A stretch of DNA of 64,000 nt from positions 2,510,001-2,574,000 of the forward strand of contig NZ_JABWQX020000001.1 in NCBI RefSeq assembly GCF_014268655.2. Direction: 5' to 3'. This stretch comes from Pseudomonas marvdashtae (GTDB lineage Bacteria; Pseudomonadota; Gammaproteobacteria; Pseudomonadales; Pseudomonadaceae). Position 1 is the first letter of the stretch. Each line of letters opens with the position of its first letter. The notes under the pieces are model-generated. The model was given only the letters and a program-made list of their open reading frames with translations, was not told the DNA's origin and did no database searches. The position numbers and the translations under genes are program-made. Below, in pieces: positions 31,723-41,339 of the stretch.

Positions 31723-32993
31723 GCGAGGTCCCCCGCGGTCAGCGGGCCGTAGGCCCGACGATCGATGATCGTCAGGTGCTTGCCGGAGCGGGGATGGCGT
31801 TCCATTTCCCGCGCGTTGCACGCCTGGATGTCAAGGCTGAGTTGAACGAGGCCCGGATACTGCTCGATCAAGGCGGCTTTCAACGCGTCGGAGTTTGTCT
31901 GGGAGACCTTCGCTTCTACGTCGGCTACCCACCTGAGTAACAGGCGATCATGACCCCGGATATGCTCGATCACCAGTTGCCAATGAAGACTGCCTGCGGT
32001 GCGCTGAATGATTTCGCTGATTTCCTCGGGAAACAGCGACACTACGCCAACCCGCACCCGACGGCTCTCTGTGCTGCGGCCCTGAAGGGCGAACTTGCGC
32101 TGTGGACTGCCGGCAGGTTCGCACCAACTGGCCTGGTCACCCACCGGGTATCTGATAATCGGCATCAAGGTCCGGGTGAGGTTGGTCACCACCAGGTTTC
32201 CGGTGCGCCCACATGCCTGGATGACCTCGCCGCTCAGATCATCGATGATCTCTACCCGAGTCAGCTCGTCGAATACGCGGTGCTCGCCCAGGCCGCAATC
32301 AAGCGTGCTGGCACCCACCAGGCCGGCGTCGACACTGGCGTAGCCGATCGACGCGAAGCGTGCGCTCGGAAAGGCACGCTTCAATGTCGGCAGCTGGCTC
32401 TCGAACAGGTTCTCGCCGCCAAACAACACGGTGGTGATCTGCGGCAGCGTTCGCCCCCGTTCATTGATATGGCTGGCGAATGCCAGTAGGTGCGCCGGTA
32501 CGCCGGCTAGCACATTGATCGTGTGTTGGGTCACGGCGTCGGCCAATGGGGCAAGGTCCACTGACCCGGTGAAAGGGAATTCGGTGATGGCGATCTCAAC
32601 CCGACACAGAGCGCCATGGATAAACAGGAAGCTGGCGTACAGGTCCCCGGAAAAAAACAGGTTCGCGATTCGGTCCCCAGCGACCAATTGGGCGGAGAGG
32701 CTGTGACCGAAGCAGTCCAGCATCAGTTGCCACTCGGCGTGGGTGTAAACCGACAGTTTGCCTTGGCTGGTCGTGCCACCGGTCTTGAAGATCAATGCAT
32801 CCTTCACTTTATCGGTCAGCACCCGCCAGTTATCCAAGTCGTGGCTGCCTCTCCAATATTCGTCAACGTTGACGATGGGCAACTGTTCCAAGTCGCATTC
32901 CCCAAGGGGGAGGTGGCTTGTTTGAGTGTTATAAAACGTTGAGTGTTTACGGATATGGGCGAGCCATTGCTCGTAGGGTAAAGAGGCGCTCAT
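31719..32993 (-). CDS. PaaK-like adenylate-forming ligase
   Basis: A 424-residue protein of the phenylacetate-CoA ligase (PaaK) group: AMP-binding FKTGGTTSQGK (69-79), ALCRVEIAI and the PVGDQASW segment (R-YPVGD, typical for the A5-A8 region). C-terminal RVGVVSLFPEEISEIIQ matches the PaaK C-terminal subdomain. It activates a carboxylic acid as acyl-AMP, then usually forms a CoA thioester. It lies 50 bases after the LuxC-PaaK fusion gene and overlaps the GNAT gene. Length is normal for PaaK (about 430). Confidence 0.85.
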   Translation of the reverse strand: MSASLPYEQWLAHIRKHSTFYNTQTSHLPLGECDLEQLPIVNVDEYWRGSHDLDNWRVLTDKVKDALIFKTGGTTSQGKLSVYTHAEWQLMLDCFGHSLSAQLVAGDRIANLFFSGDLYASFLFIHGALCRVEIAITEFPFTGSVDLAPLADAVTQHTINVLAGVPAHLLAFASHINERGRTLPQITTVLFGGENLFESQLPTLKRAFPSARFASIGYASVDAGLVGASTLDCGLGEHRVFDELTRVEIIDDLSGEVIQACGRTGNLVVTNLTRTLMPIIRYPVGDQASWCEPAGSPQRKFALQGRSTESRRVRVGVVSLFPEEISEIIQRTAGSLHWQLVIEHIRGHDRLLLRWVADVEAKVSQTNSDALKAALIEQYPGLVQLSLDIQACNAREMERHPRSGKHLTIIDRRAYGPLTAGDLA

Positions 32994-33043
32994 TGGGCTT
33001 TTCTCAATTCTTATAGTCTGCTTATTGATGACGGGCGAAACGG

Positions 33044-35455
33044 CTAGCCGGGTAGCCTGCGGTCGATCACCAATGGGATTTTGCCGCTGTGTTTTTTATG
33101 TTCGAAACGTTGCGCCGGACAACTTTCGACTTCCAGGATCAGCAGTGCGGCATCGACAGCCGTGCGCAGCGGTGCGAGGCCGAGTACGTTGCGGCGCACC
33201 GTTTCGGTGTCGCCATTGGTGCGAATCAGCAAGCGTTCACAACCGCCACTCTCGTGGTCGAGCACGATCTGAATGGCCGCTTGTGCCTGCTCGACCAGTT
33301 CCCGACTATTGATAAATTCGGTCGCAACGCGCAGCAGATGGCCGTGGCGCTCGCGCAATTGGAATCTCGGCGATTCCAGGCCACACGCGCAGCGACCGGG
33401 TAGCCAGCGCCCCAGGTCGCCAACTTCGTAGCGTTGCAGAGGACGCGCCTGACGTATGCGCGACGTGAACAGCAAGCGTCCGGTTTCGCCCGCGGCGACC
33501 GGACTGTCGATGTCCGGCTGGACGATCTCCAGGTATTGAATGTCGTCCATGAGATGGAATACGCCGTCATCGCTGGCCAGGCACGCATGACCGAGGGGCC
33601 CCGCGTCCACGGTGCCGTAGATGGCTGAGCAGATCCGGGTGGCGCCGCACTGCTGGAATAACGTGCGGCTGTCTGGCCCCACGTGCTCGCCGCCAAGCAA
33701 TACTTTATGAACGCCGCCGTAGCGTTGGAGCACTCGCTGTTGGCTTGCGAACAGACGATGCAGGGTACTGGGCATGCCAACCACGGTGTTGATCCGATGA
33801 TCGACAATCAACTGCGCGATCTCGGGGAAATCCTCATCGGCTGGCGCGCTCATGGGGTAATGCACGACCTTCATCTGTTCCAGGATTTTCGTGAAACTGA
33901 GGAATCCACCGTACAGGCTGCCGCCATAAAACAGATTCATGACGCGATCCTCCGACGGATCCAGGCCCGCCGCGCGCAGCCCGTCGGCGGCGGCACGCAT
34001 GTGGCTATCAAAGTCGCGATAACTGTAGGGCGACAGCACGGGGGCGCCGCTGCTGCCGCCAGAGCGGAAGAACAGTTGGGCTTGAGGGGTGGGGGGCAGT
34101 GCAATGAATGCGGCCTTGTCCATGATTGGCGTCGAGGGATGGAGCCGCACCGCCGCGGCAACGGCATCCAGCGTGACACGATGACTGGCGACATCCGGTG
34201 CAAGTCCGACGGATACCCGACGGCTCAATCGCTGCAGCGCATAGACGCCGTCGTGTGGCTCGCCGTCATAGCCCTGTTGGATCGCGGCGGTCGACGCCAC
34301 GCGGGTGACGCCGGCTATGAGCAGGTGGCGCGTCAACCCGGCCGCCTGCTCCGGTGCACAGATCAGGGCGCAGCTCTGCAGCACGTTCCGCCAGGGCAGT
34401 AACGTTTCACAGAGCAGCTCTTCAGGCACTGGCCGCAGCAACAGCGTGCGGAACAATGGCGAGGGCAGCAGTTCGCGGTGGTGCTCCCACAGAATGCGCC
34501 AGCCATCACCCGCCCAGACCTCGCCGATTGCTCCGGCGAAACTGTAATCGAGTCGGGCCAATGCGGTTCGGGTGGTGATTTCACACGCTTCAGCCGCGGT
34601 GGCTTCCAGGGCGGGCCAGTGTCCGCTCCGCCGTTCGAAAGCGGCAGCCAGGGCGTTGCCCAATGCTTGCAGCTGCGCCGGCTCGTTGCTGTCGACCAAC
34701 AGCCATTGCGGGCTGGAGCACGCCTGTTGATCGAGGCGGCAGATTTCATCCACCAGGCTGTCCAGCGCTTGATCGCTGGCGGCGGCAGGGGTGATATAGG
34801 CGAAGCTGACCCGATGACCCCAGTCGATCCAGCGGCAACCGCTCGGAATCTGCTCGCGCAGCGCCGTCAGCGCGGTGTTGCCACCCCAGGCGCTGACGCC
34901 TTGCGCCAGTGCAAAAAGACGCCCGCTCTCCTTGGCTGGTACAGGCAGTACCGCCACGTAACCGTGCAGCCGTCCGCTCGGATCACCGCTCAAGAATGCC
35001 GCCAGCAGGCGGGCCGTGAGGTCGCCATCGCGAGCGCTGGGTCGCAGCCAGTTCACGTTCCCCGCCAACAGGCCTTCCAACGCCGCGCAGAATCCCAGCA
35101 AGGCTGAGTTACCCGGGGTGACGTGCACCACGAGGCCAAGGGGCTGCCAGCTTTCGAAGGGGCCGTCGCCGTAATCGATTCGCCGCAACGAGCGTGGACT
35201 CGCTCCCAGTTCCCGCTCAAGCTTGAGGCTCAAGTGCTTGCGGTCACAGAATGTAATCAGCGCCTGGCGCTGACCCTCATCGAGCATGAGCTGCTGGCCG
35301 GGCGTGCGTAGCCTCGCTACGAACGCCTCTGCGCAATCGAGTACCTCTTCGCTGCGGGGCGGGACGTCCAGCAGTGCGGGGAGTTGCGCTTGCAGGCATT
35401 CAAGCGCGGTTTCGAGCGTCAGGTCGGCGCTCAGTTGGCCGTTAATGAGGTACAT
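33044..35455 (-). CDS. LuxC-like acyl-CoA reductase fused to PaaK-like ligase
   Basis: An 803-residue fusion. Residues about 1-390 are LuxC-like: HVTPGNSALLGFCAALEGLL (111-130) and the active-site motif QQACSSPQW with Cys246, which forms the acyl-enzyme in LuxC fatty acid reductases. Residues about 430-803 are PaaK-like, with the AMP-binding loop FFRSGGSSGAP (462-472), YGTVDAGPLGHA, and the YEVGDLGRW segment. So one chain both activates a carboxylate and reduces an acyl group to an aldehyde (inference). It begins one base after the LuxE-like stop. I know LuxC as a separate protein; this fusion is unusual. Confidence 0.88.
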   Translation of the reverse strand: MYLINGQLSADLTLETALECLQAQLPALLDVPPRSEEVLDCAEAFVARLRTPGQQLMLDEGQRQALITFCDRKHLSLKLERELGASPRSLRRIDYGDGPFESWQPLGLVVHVTPGNSALLGFCAALEGLLAGNVNWLRPSARDGDLTARLLAAFLSGDPSGRLHGYVAVLPVPAKESGRLFALAQGVSAWGGNTALTALREQIPSGCRWIDWGHRVSFAYITPAAASDQALDSLVDEICRLDQQACSSPQWLLVDSNEPAQLQALGNALAAAFERRSGHWPALEATAAEACEITTRTALARLDYSFAGAIGEVWAGDGWRILWEHHRELLPSPLFRTLLLRPVPEELLCETLLPWRNVLQSCALICAPEQAAGLTRHLLIAGVTRVASTAAIQQGYDGEPHDGVYALQRLSRRVSVGLAPDVASHRVTLDAVAAAVRLHPSTPIMDKAAFIALPPTPQAQLFFRSGGSSGAPVLSPYSYRDFDSHMRAAADGLRAAGLDPSEDRVMNLFYGGSLYGGFLSFTKILEQMKVVHYPMSAPADEDFPEIAQLIVDHRINTVVGMPSTLHRLFASQQRVLQRYGGVHKVLLGGEHVGPDSRTLFQQCGATRICSAIYGTVDAGPLGHACLASDDGVFHLMDDIQYLEIVQPDIDSPVAAGETGRLLFTSRIRQARPLQRYEVGDLGRWLPGRCACGLESPRFQLRERHGHLLRVATEFINSRELVEQAQAAIQIVLDHESGGCERLLIRTNGDTETVRRNVLGLAPLRTAVDAALLILEVESCPAQRFEHKKHSGKIPLVIDRRLPG

Positions 35456-35456
35456 G

Positions 35457-36584
35457 TCAGTTTTCCTTGATCAATTCGGCGGCGGCCATGGCGCAGCTTC
35501 GGCTGGCACTGGTGCCGGCCCGACCGTGCAGTTCGAACCAGTGGGTCTTCAGGCCGCACTCGCAGGTGGCGGGGTGCAAGGTCGCCAGATCGCTCATCAC
35601 CACGGCATGGGCCGGACTGGATGAGATGTAAGGCGATACGAACGACAGCAGTCCTGCCTCGCCGAACGGCTGGACGCTGAAGCTCGCGGGGTGGCGCACG
35701 AAGACTTTCGAATAGACCGGTACGTGGAACCGGTGATGTTCACATTCGATGTAGGGCACCGCGTGCTCGACGGCGCCGTAACCGTCACGGCAGCGATGGG
35801 GCTCGATGCCCAATTGTCGGGTGATACGTTCGTAGACCTGCTGGCGGGGGATTTCCTCGGCAGCCTGTTTCTTCCAGCCCCCGCCCAGGAAAACCAGAGA
35901 CGCGGGGTGTAGCTTGAGGTCCAGTTGGCCGGTGTCAGTCATGCGCTCAAGCACGTGCCACAGCAACGCCGGAAAGCCGAAAATGCGCACCGGCAGTCCT
36001 TCTTCGGCGAACGATTGCAAGGCGGCGATCACCCCGAAAACGTCGAACTCGTGGCTTTTTCCGGTACGCCTCAGGGCATAGGCGAAGCGATTGGCTGGTG
36101 CGAAGCGGCAGAGGAGTTGGTCGGTATACGCGGTGCCGAGCCGATTGGCTGCTTCGGGTTCATGGCTGAACAGCAGGTAGTTGCAGGGTGAATCCGGTGT
36201 GTTCCAGCGATAGTGGTCAAAGATGTTTGCCACCATCCCTTGGGCCGCCGCCATGCTGCGTTCGTCATAACGCATGCGGCTTTTCTGGCCGCTGGTGCCC
36301 GAAGACGTGAGCTCCAACGCATCTTCGGCGGTGGGGCTGAGCAGCAGTCGCTGTTTGAAGTAATTCGCATAAATAGGCGGCAGGCGCGACCAGTCGGTAA
36401 GGTGCTCCAAGTCGCCCACCGTAAGGCCATTGGCGTTGAGCCAGTTTTCGTAGCCGGGGGTGTGGTGGCAATGAAACAGGCTGATTTCAGCCATCGCCTT
36501 ATCGAACAACCCGGCGGGCACCAAATCGCAGCCATACGGTTGCGGCAATGCGCAAAGCGCATCGGCGTAGGGAAAGTGAATCAT
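35457..36584 (-). CDS. LuxE-like acyl-protein synthetase
   Basis: A 375-residue protein of the LuxE/acyl-protein synthetase group. The motif LTSSGTSGQKSRM (92-104) is the ATP-binding loop; RIFGFPALLWHVLERM and VFLGGGWKKQAAEEIPR match LuxE-type proteins. LuxE activates a fatty acid as acyl-AMP and passes it to LuxC for reduction. It is adjacent to the LuxC-PaaK fusion (spacing one base) and downstream of an MFS exporter, so the set probably forms a reductase complex. No luciferase (LuxAB) genes are present here. Confidence 0.88.
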   Translation of the reverse strand: MIHFPYADALCALPQPYGCDLVPAGLFDKAMAEISLFHCHHTPGYENWLNANGLTVGDLEHLTDWSRLPPIYANYFKQRLLLSPTAEDALELTSSGTSGQKSRMRYDERSMAAAQGMVANIFDHYRWNTPDSPCNYLLFSHEPEAANRLGTAYTDQLLCRFAPANRFAYALRRTGKSHEFDVFGVIAALQSFAEEGLPVRIFGFPALLWHVLERMTDTGQLDLKLHPASLVFLGGGWKKQAAEEIPRQQVYERITRQLGIEPHRCRDGYGAVEHAVPYIECEHHRFHVPVYSKVFVRHPASFSVQPFGEAGLLSFVSPYISSSPAHAVVMSDLATLHPATCECGLKTHWFELHGRAGTSASRSCAMAAAELIKEN

Positions 36585-36611
36585 CAGGTTTTCCTCAGAG
36601 AGGGGGAGAAT

Positions 36612-37847
36612 TCAAACGTGAGCGGACGGTTGCGTCATGAACAGACGCAACGCGACAAGACAGCTGAGCCCGGCGATGCCGGCCATCAACGCAAAGGACT
36701 GCAGGCTCGCCCCGGCACCCAGCAAGGCCAACAGCGAGCCTGCCGCGCTCATCACCGCGATGGAAATCATCCCGACCATGGCCGAGACCAGCCCCTTGCT
36801 GTCGTCGCTGGCGAACAGCGCCAGTCGATACAACGCGGCATTGCCCATGCCGAGTCCGACGGCATACAGCGACAGGCTGCTGACCAATACGGTGAGGGGC
36901 AGATCGAATTGGCTGGCTACGACCAAGGCGACCAGTCCAGCGCAGAAAGGCCACAGGCTGTAGTAGACCACCCGGCGTACGCCGACCCGCTCCACCAAGA
37001 CGTTGAGCAGGAAATTTCCGAGGATCACCGCCGAGAAAACCGGAATCTGCCAAACCCCATATTCCAGTGGCGACAAGCCCTGGCCCTGGATCAACAGCAA
37101 GGGCGACAAGCCGATCCAGGCAATCAGCGGCAGGCTCATCAAACCCAGCGCGACGCTGGCCGACATGAACTCCATGTGGCCCAGCAGCGCGCTATATCGC
37201 CTGACAAGCGAACGCAGGTCGAATGGCTCGACGATCGACTCTTTACCCATAAGGTGCGCCGCTCGGGTGTTTCGCGGCATGAACCACCACAAGGCCAGCC
37301 AGCTCACCATTCCGAGGCCGGCCAGCAGCATGAACAGCTCGCGCCAGGATAGCCATTGCAGCAGCAATCCTCCCGCCAACGGTCCGAGCAAGGGTGAGAG
37401 CAGGGCGAGATTGCCCAATAACGCCATGACTTTCACGGCGTCGGATTCGCAGAATACTTCTTGTATGGCGGGATAGCTGACCGCAATCACGAACCCCAGC
37501 CCCATGCCCTGGATCAGACGGAGCCCATTGAACCCATGCATGTCGGTGACCTGGGTGATTGCCACGCAGGCCACCACAAACCCGCCACAACCGGCGAGCA
37601 TGAAAGGACGCCGGCCATGGCGGTCCGACAACGGACCGATCAGCCAAGGCAGCAGGATGCCGCCCAGCAGGTACAAGTTGAACGCATAAGGGATTTGATC
37701 AGCAGGCGCGTCCAGGTCCTGGGTCACCTTGAGCATGGCGGGCATGATCAGGTCGCTGGCCATATAGGTGAGGCATTCGAACAACGCGATTGCCAGGCAG
37801 AACCCCGTCAGGCGTAACGGCGAAAAAAATGTCGGCTGTTTTTGCAT
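36612..37847 (-). CDS. MFS drug/metabolite exporter, MdfA/Bcr-like
   Basis: A 411-residue protein with about 12 membrane helices. The MFS motif A appears as GPLSDRHGRRPFMLAGC (about 71-87), and GLRLIQGMGLGFV follows. It matches drug:H+ antiporters of the 12-helix group. Start at 37847 is preferred because the hydrophobic N-terminus begins soon after; an earlier start at 37913 is possible. It starts the LuxE-LuxC cluster (27 bases before the LuxE-like gene) and probably exports its product. Confidence 0.88.
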   Translation of the reverse strand: MQKQPTFFSPLRLTGFCLAIALFECLTYMASDLIMPAMLKVTQDLDAPADQIPYAFNLYLLGGILLPWLIGPLSDRHGRRPFMLAGCGGFVVACVAITQVTDMHGFNGLRLIQGMGLGFVIAVSYPAIQEVFCESDAVKVMALLGNLALLSPLLGPLAGGLLLQWLSWRELFMLLAGLGMVSWLALWWFMPRNTRAAHLMGKESIVEPFDLRSLVRRYSALLGHMEFMSASVALGLMSLPLIAWIGLSPLLLIQGQGLSPLEYGVWQIPVFSAVILGNFLLNVLVERVGVRRVVYYSLWPFCAGLVALVVASQFDLPLTVLVSSLSLYAVGLGMGNAALYRLALFASDDSKGLVSAMVGMISIAVMSAAGSLLALLGAGASLQSFALMAGIAGLSCLVALRLFMTQPSAHV

Positions 37848-38099
37848 GGTTCCCAATGTCCTTATTGGTAAGAAGGGGCACTTCTTTTCCGAGAGTACGT
37901 TGGTGACATCCATGCTAGAAAGGCGTCTTTTGCCGCAGTGAGTAGCGGAAAGCGGACCGATATCTGTAGGAAGTGTCCTCGCAGGAATGCGCGCGGGCGG
38001 TTTACCATACGACCCTGCGCATCTCGCCATGCAGAGGGTATGACAGACGCCTGGGCAAGCAGGCGAGATGCAGAACGGAACACTTCAGGAAGCTGGCAA

Positions 38100-38288
38100 A
38101 TGACTCATTCGCAACGATTGAAATACTCGATTCTGGTGGTGCTCGTCGTCCTGGCGATCATGCTGGGACTGTCCTGGATGCAAGGCAAAGGCATGATCAG
38201 CGAGCAGCTGTTCCAATACATCGCCATTGCCGTGGCGGTCATCGTGGTGGTGATCAACGGTGTGATGCGGCGTAAGGTCAAGCCTTGA
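38100..38288 (+). CDS. Small membrane protein, unknown
   Basis: A 62-residue protein, MTHSQRLKYSILVVLVVLAIMLGLSWMQG, with two hydrophobic helices (about 9-25 and 37-54) and a basic C-terminus. The ATG at 38100 has AGGAAG upstream. It is convergent with the Fur-like gene. No family assigned. Confidence 0.65.
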   Translation: MTHSQRLKYSILVVLVVLAIMLGLSWMQGKGMISEQLFQYIAIAVAVIVVVINGVMRRKVKP

Positions 38289-38295
38289 GCGCCGG

Positions 38296-38676
38296 TCACT
38301 CCCCAGGGTTGAGCAAGGCCACGGCGCTGTGGTGCAAGCTGTAGCTTTTATCGGGATTGAGTGTCACCACGCCCTCGCTGCACAGGCGCTTCAAAACCTC
38401 ACGCACGCTCAGGAAGGACAATGGAATGTCCAATCCCAGCAATTGGCTGTGAACACCCCGTACGCCCAAGCGGCGATTTTCCTCCGCGGCCTTGAGTAAC
38501 GCATCGATGACTTTGAGACGGATCAGGCTGGTCCTGAGCCCGTAGCTCTTGAGCAGCCGCTTGATCTGTTCGTTACCGCCTCGTTCCGTTGGCCCCGGAA
38601 ATTCGCGGTGGGTGTTTGTCATCGCGACGCGGGCCGATCCTGGCTTACCCTCCATGGGGACTTGCGTGTTATGCAT
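38296..38676 (-). CDS. Fur-like transcription regulator, PA2384-type
   Basis: A 126-residue protein. Residues about 40-115 (IKRLLKSYGLRTSLIRLKVIDALLKAAE, RGVHSQLL, LSVREVLKRLCSEGVVTLNPDKSYSLH) form a Fur-type winged helix. There is no obvious His-rich metal site or C-terminal dimerisation domain. In P. aeruginosa a Fur-like regulator gene (PA2384) also neighbours pvdQ, so synteny supports a role in iron control. The ATG at 38676 follows AGGAGT. It is divergent from pvdQ. Confidence 0.75.
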   Translation of the reverse strand: MHNTQVPMEGKPGSARVAMTNTHREFPGPTERGGNEQIKRLLKSYGLRTSLIRLKVIDALLKAAEENRRLGVRGVHSQLLGLDIPLSFLSVREVLKRLCSEGVVTLNPDKSYSLHHSAVALLNPGE

Positions 38677-38820
38677 GTAGAGACTCCTTATCAGCCTGAC
38701 AGAAACAATCACGAATGCTCTCCTGTATAGGACGAACGAAAGTGACCAATCATGAGAGCCCTGATGTGAAAAATTTGCCTGGACCTGGCCGAAGCCCCGT
38801 AAAAGCGGGTTGCGAGACCG

Positions 38821-38844
38821 TTAATTTTTTTTCATCCGGTTCGT
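38821..38844 (+). promoter_or_regulatory. Possible PvdS-dependent iron-starvation promoter
   Basis: TTAAT, 16 bases, then CGT. The PvdS consensus is TAAAT-N16/17-CGT, so the -35 element has one mismatch. It lies 129 bases upstream of the pvdQ ATG. pvdQ in P. aeruginosa is iron-regulated through PvdS. No transcription start is known here. Confidence 0.5.
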
Positions 38845-38972
38845 TCTCAAGGTAGGCACATCCGCGTTCAGCACGCGGCATGTGGATTTCCAGGCCGGAC
38901 CGGATGTTGTCCGTGGACGTACCGGTGACCGTCCTGGTTCTTGAAAGCTATCGAGCGGGAGTGCATGTGGGA

Positions 38973-41321
38973 ATGTCCGGGCAGTTATCGAGGTATTGCT
39001 TTGCCGGTGCGTTGCTGGGGATGACCCTGGGCCTGAGTACCGTGGTCAGCGCGCGAGGCGAGGCTGAGCAGGCCACTGCGGAGATTCGTCGCACCAGTTT
39101 TGGCGTGCCGCATATTCGGGCCCAGGACGAGCGGGGGCTGGGGTACGGCATCGGCTACGCTTACGCGCAGGATAATTTGTGTTTGCTGGCCAATGAAATC
39201 GTGACGGTCAATGGTCAACGCTCGCGTTATTTTGGCCCGCAACAGGTCACGGTCGAGCAACGAGAGAACCGAGCCAGCGACCTGTTTTTCACCTGGCTCA
39301 ATACACCGCAGGCTGTCTCCGGTTTCTGGCAGGCCCAGGCGCCCGAGATCCAACAGTTGGTGGAAGGCTATGTGGGCGGTTACAACCGTGCGTTGGCTGA
39401 GCGCAGGGCGAAAGGCCTGCCCGAACAATGCGCGAGCGAATGGGTGCGACCGATCACCACGCAGGACTTGGTGAAGCTGACCCGGCGTCTGCTGGTAGAG
39501 GGCGGCGTTGGCCAGTTCGCCGAGGCCTTGGCCGGTGCGCAGCCACCCAAGGCAACCGCGCAAGCCGACCTATCGACGTCCGGCTTCGCTGTCGCGGCGG
39601 CCCGCCAGCAGCGTTTCGCCCTTGAACGCGGGAGCAATGCCTTGGCCATCGGCAGCGAACGCTCCTTCAACGGGCGCGGCATGCTGCTGGCGAACCCGCA
39701 TTTCCCATGGTTGGGTGGCATGCGTTTTTACCAGATGCACTTGACCATACCTGGCAAACTTGACGTGATGGGTGCGGCCCTCCCAGGCTTGCCGATGATC
39801 AATATCGGCTTCAGCCAGCACCTGGCCTGGACCCACACCGTCGATACGTCAAAACACTTCACACTGTACCGCCTGCAATTGGACCCCAAAGACCCGACCC
39901 GCTACCTGTTCGATGGCAAGTCAGTGCCTATGAGTCAGCAAACGGTCACGGTGGATATCAAGCAAGCCGATGGGCAGGTCAAGCCCGTTTCGCGGGTGGT
40001 CTATAGCTCCAGGTTCGGGCCGATCGTGCAATGGCCGGGCAAGCTGGACTGGGATAACCGGTTCGCCTACAGCTTGCGCGATGCCAACCTGGAAAATGAT
40101 CGGGTACTGGCGCAGTGGTACGCGATGAACCGCGCCGTCACGCTCAAGGATCTGCAGGACACTGTCCAGCGCATCCAAGGGATTCCGTGGGTCAATACGC
40201 TGGCGGTGGACGATCAAGGTCACAGCCTGTACATGAACGTCTCGGTGGTGCCCAACGTCGACGCCCACAAGCTTGCCCGCTGCAGCGATCCCAGGGCCGG
40301 CCAGAAGCTGATCGTGCTGGATGGTTCACGCAGTGAATGTGATTGGAACATCGACCCCAACGCCGTGCAAAAAGGTATTTACGCGGCCGACAAGCTCCCA
40401 CAGTTGTCGCGCCGAGATTACGTGCAGAACTCCAATGATTCCGCCTGGATGGTCAACCCCTCGCAGCCCTTGTCCGGCTATTCGCCCGTTATCAGTCAGC
40501 AAGACCTGCCGCTGGGCCTGCGCGCCCGGTTTGCCCTGGATCGACTGGGCCAGTTGGCCAAGAGCGGGCCAGTGACGGCCAATGATCTGCAGCGCATGGT
40601 CATGGACGATCAGGTCTATCTGGCCGATCAGGTCATGCCCGACCTGTTGGCGTTTTGTGCCGGCGACCTGGGAGCCGATGCATCGGCGTTGGCCGAGGCG
40701 TGCACTCGCCTGAAGAACTGGGATCGCACCGCGAGCCTGGACAGCGGCGTGGGCTTCGTCCATTTCCAGCACATCATGCAGGCGCTGCAGGCCGTGCCTG
40801 GTATCTGGCGCGTCGCGTTTGACCCGAAGGATCCGCAACATACCCCTCGCGGCCTGGCGGTCGAGCGGCCTCCGGTGGACGAGGCATTGCGTCAAGCCAT
40901 GCGTGCATCGGTGGACGCGTTCAAGGCGGCCGGCCTGCCTGCGGACAGTCAATGGCAGGACATACAGGTGGCCAGCAGCGGTGCCCGTCGCACGCCCATT
41001 CACGGCGGACCTGGAGAATTGGGAATCTACAACGCGATCCAGAGCGTGCCGGGCGCGAGCGGTAAACGCGAAGTGGTCGGCGGCACCAGCTATCTGCAAG
41101 TGGTGACGTTTGACGGCAACGGTCCCAATGCCCAGGGGTTGTTGGCCTTCTCCCTCTCCAGCGATCCCTCATCGCCTTATTCGGCGGATCAGACCCAGGC
41201 GTTCTCGAACCGGCAGTGGAGTGTGCTGCCCTTCACCGAACAGCAGATCAAGGCCGACCCGCATTATCAAGCGCTGATTATTCGAGAGACTGATCGCGCG
41301 GCAAAGGTGGCGACGCAATAG
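38973..41321 (+). CDS. pvdQ: Acyl-homoserine-lactone/pyoverdine acylase PvdQ
   Basis: A 782-residue Ntn-hydrolase with strong resemblance to P. aeruginosa PvdQ (762). After a signal peptide (CFAGALLGMTLGLSTVVSARG) and the alpha subunit (RTSFGVPHIRAQDERGLGYGIGYAYAQDN), the autocatalytic site is GSNALAIG with Gly220 and the nucleophile Ser221. The beta subunit has LLANPHFPW, LTIPGKLDVMGAALPGLP and QNSNDSAWMVN. PvdQ acts in the periplasm, removing the fatty acyl chain from acylated pyoverdine precursors (ferribactin), and also degrades long-chain AHLs. The ATG at 38973 best fits the signal peptide. Confidence 0.95.
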   Translation: MSGQLSRYCFAGALLGMTLGLSTVVSARGEAEQATAEIRRTSFGVPHIRAQDERGLGYGIGYAYAQDNLCLLANEIVTVNGQRSRYFGPQQVTVEQRENRASDLFFTWLNTPQAVSGFWQAQAPEIQQLVEGYVGGYNRALAERRAKGLPEQCASEWVRPITTQDLVKLTRRLLVEGGVGQFAEALAGAQPPKATAQADLSTSGFAVAAARQQRFALERGSNALAIGSERSFNGRGMLLANPHFPWLGGMRFYQMHLTIPGKLDVMGAALPGLPMINIGFSQHLAWTHTVDTSKHFTLYRLQLDPKDPTRYLFDGKSVPMSQQTVTVDIKQADGQVKPVSRVVYSSRFGPIVQWPGKLDWDNRFAYSLRDANLENDRVLAQWYAMNRAVTLKDLQDTVQRIQGIPWVNTLAVDDQGHSLYMNVSVVPNVDAHKLARCSDPRAGQKLIVLDGSRSECDWNIDPNAVQKGIYAADKLPQLSRRDYVQNSNDSAWMVNPSQPLSGYSPVISQQDLPLGLRARFALDRLGQLAKSGPVTANDLQRMVMDDQVYLADQVMPDLLAFCAGDLGADASALAEACTRLKNWDRTASLDSGVGFVHFQHIMQALQAVPGIWRVAFDPKDPQHTPRGLAVERPPVDEALRQAMRASVDAFKAAGLPADSQWQDIQVASSGARRTPIHGGPGELGIYNAIQSVPGASGKREVVGGTSYLQVVTFDGNGPNAQGLLAFSLSSDPSSPYSADQTQAFSNRQWSVLPFTEQQIKADPHYQALIIRETDRAAKVATQ

Positions 41322-41339
41322 TCAAGCTGAGCTGAACAG

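Noticed and set aside
31719..36584. Bioluminescence lux operon
   Set aside because: No luciferase (LuxA/LuxB) or LuxD genes; PaaK-type ligases and an exporter are present instead.
37848..38099. Upstream extension of the small membrane protein or of the MFS protein
   Set aside because: Extended frames have no family pattern; the internal ATGs at 38100 and 37847 give sensible membrane proteins.
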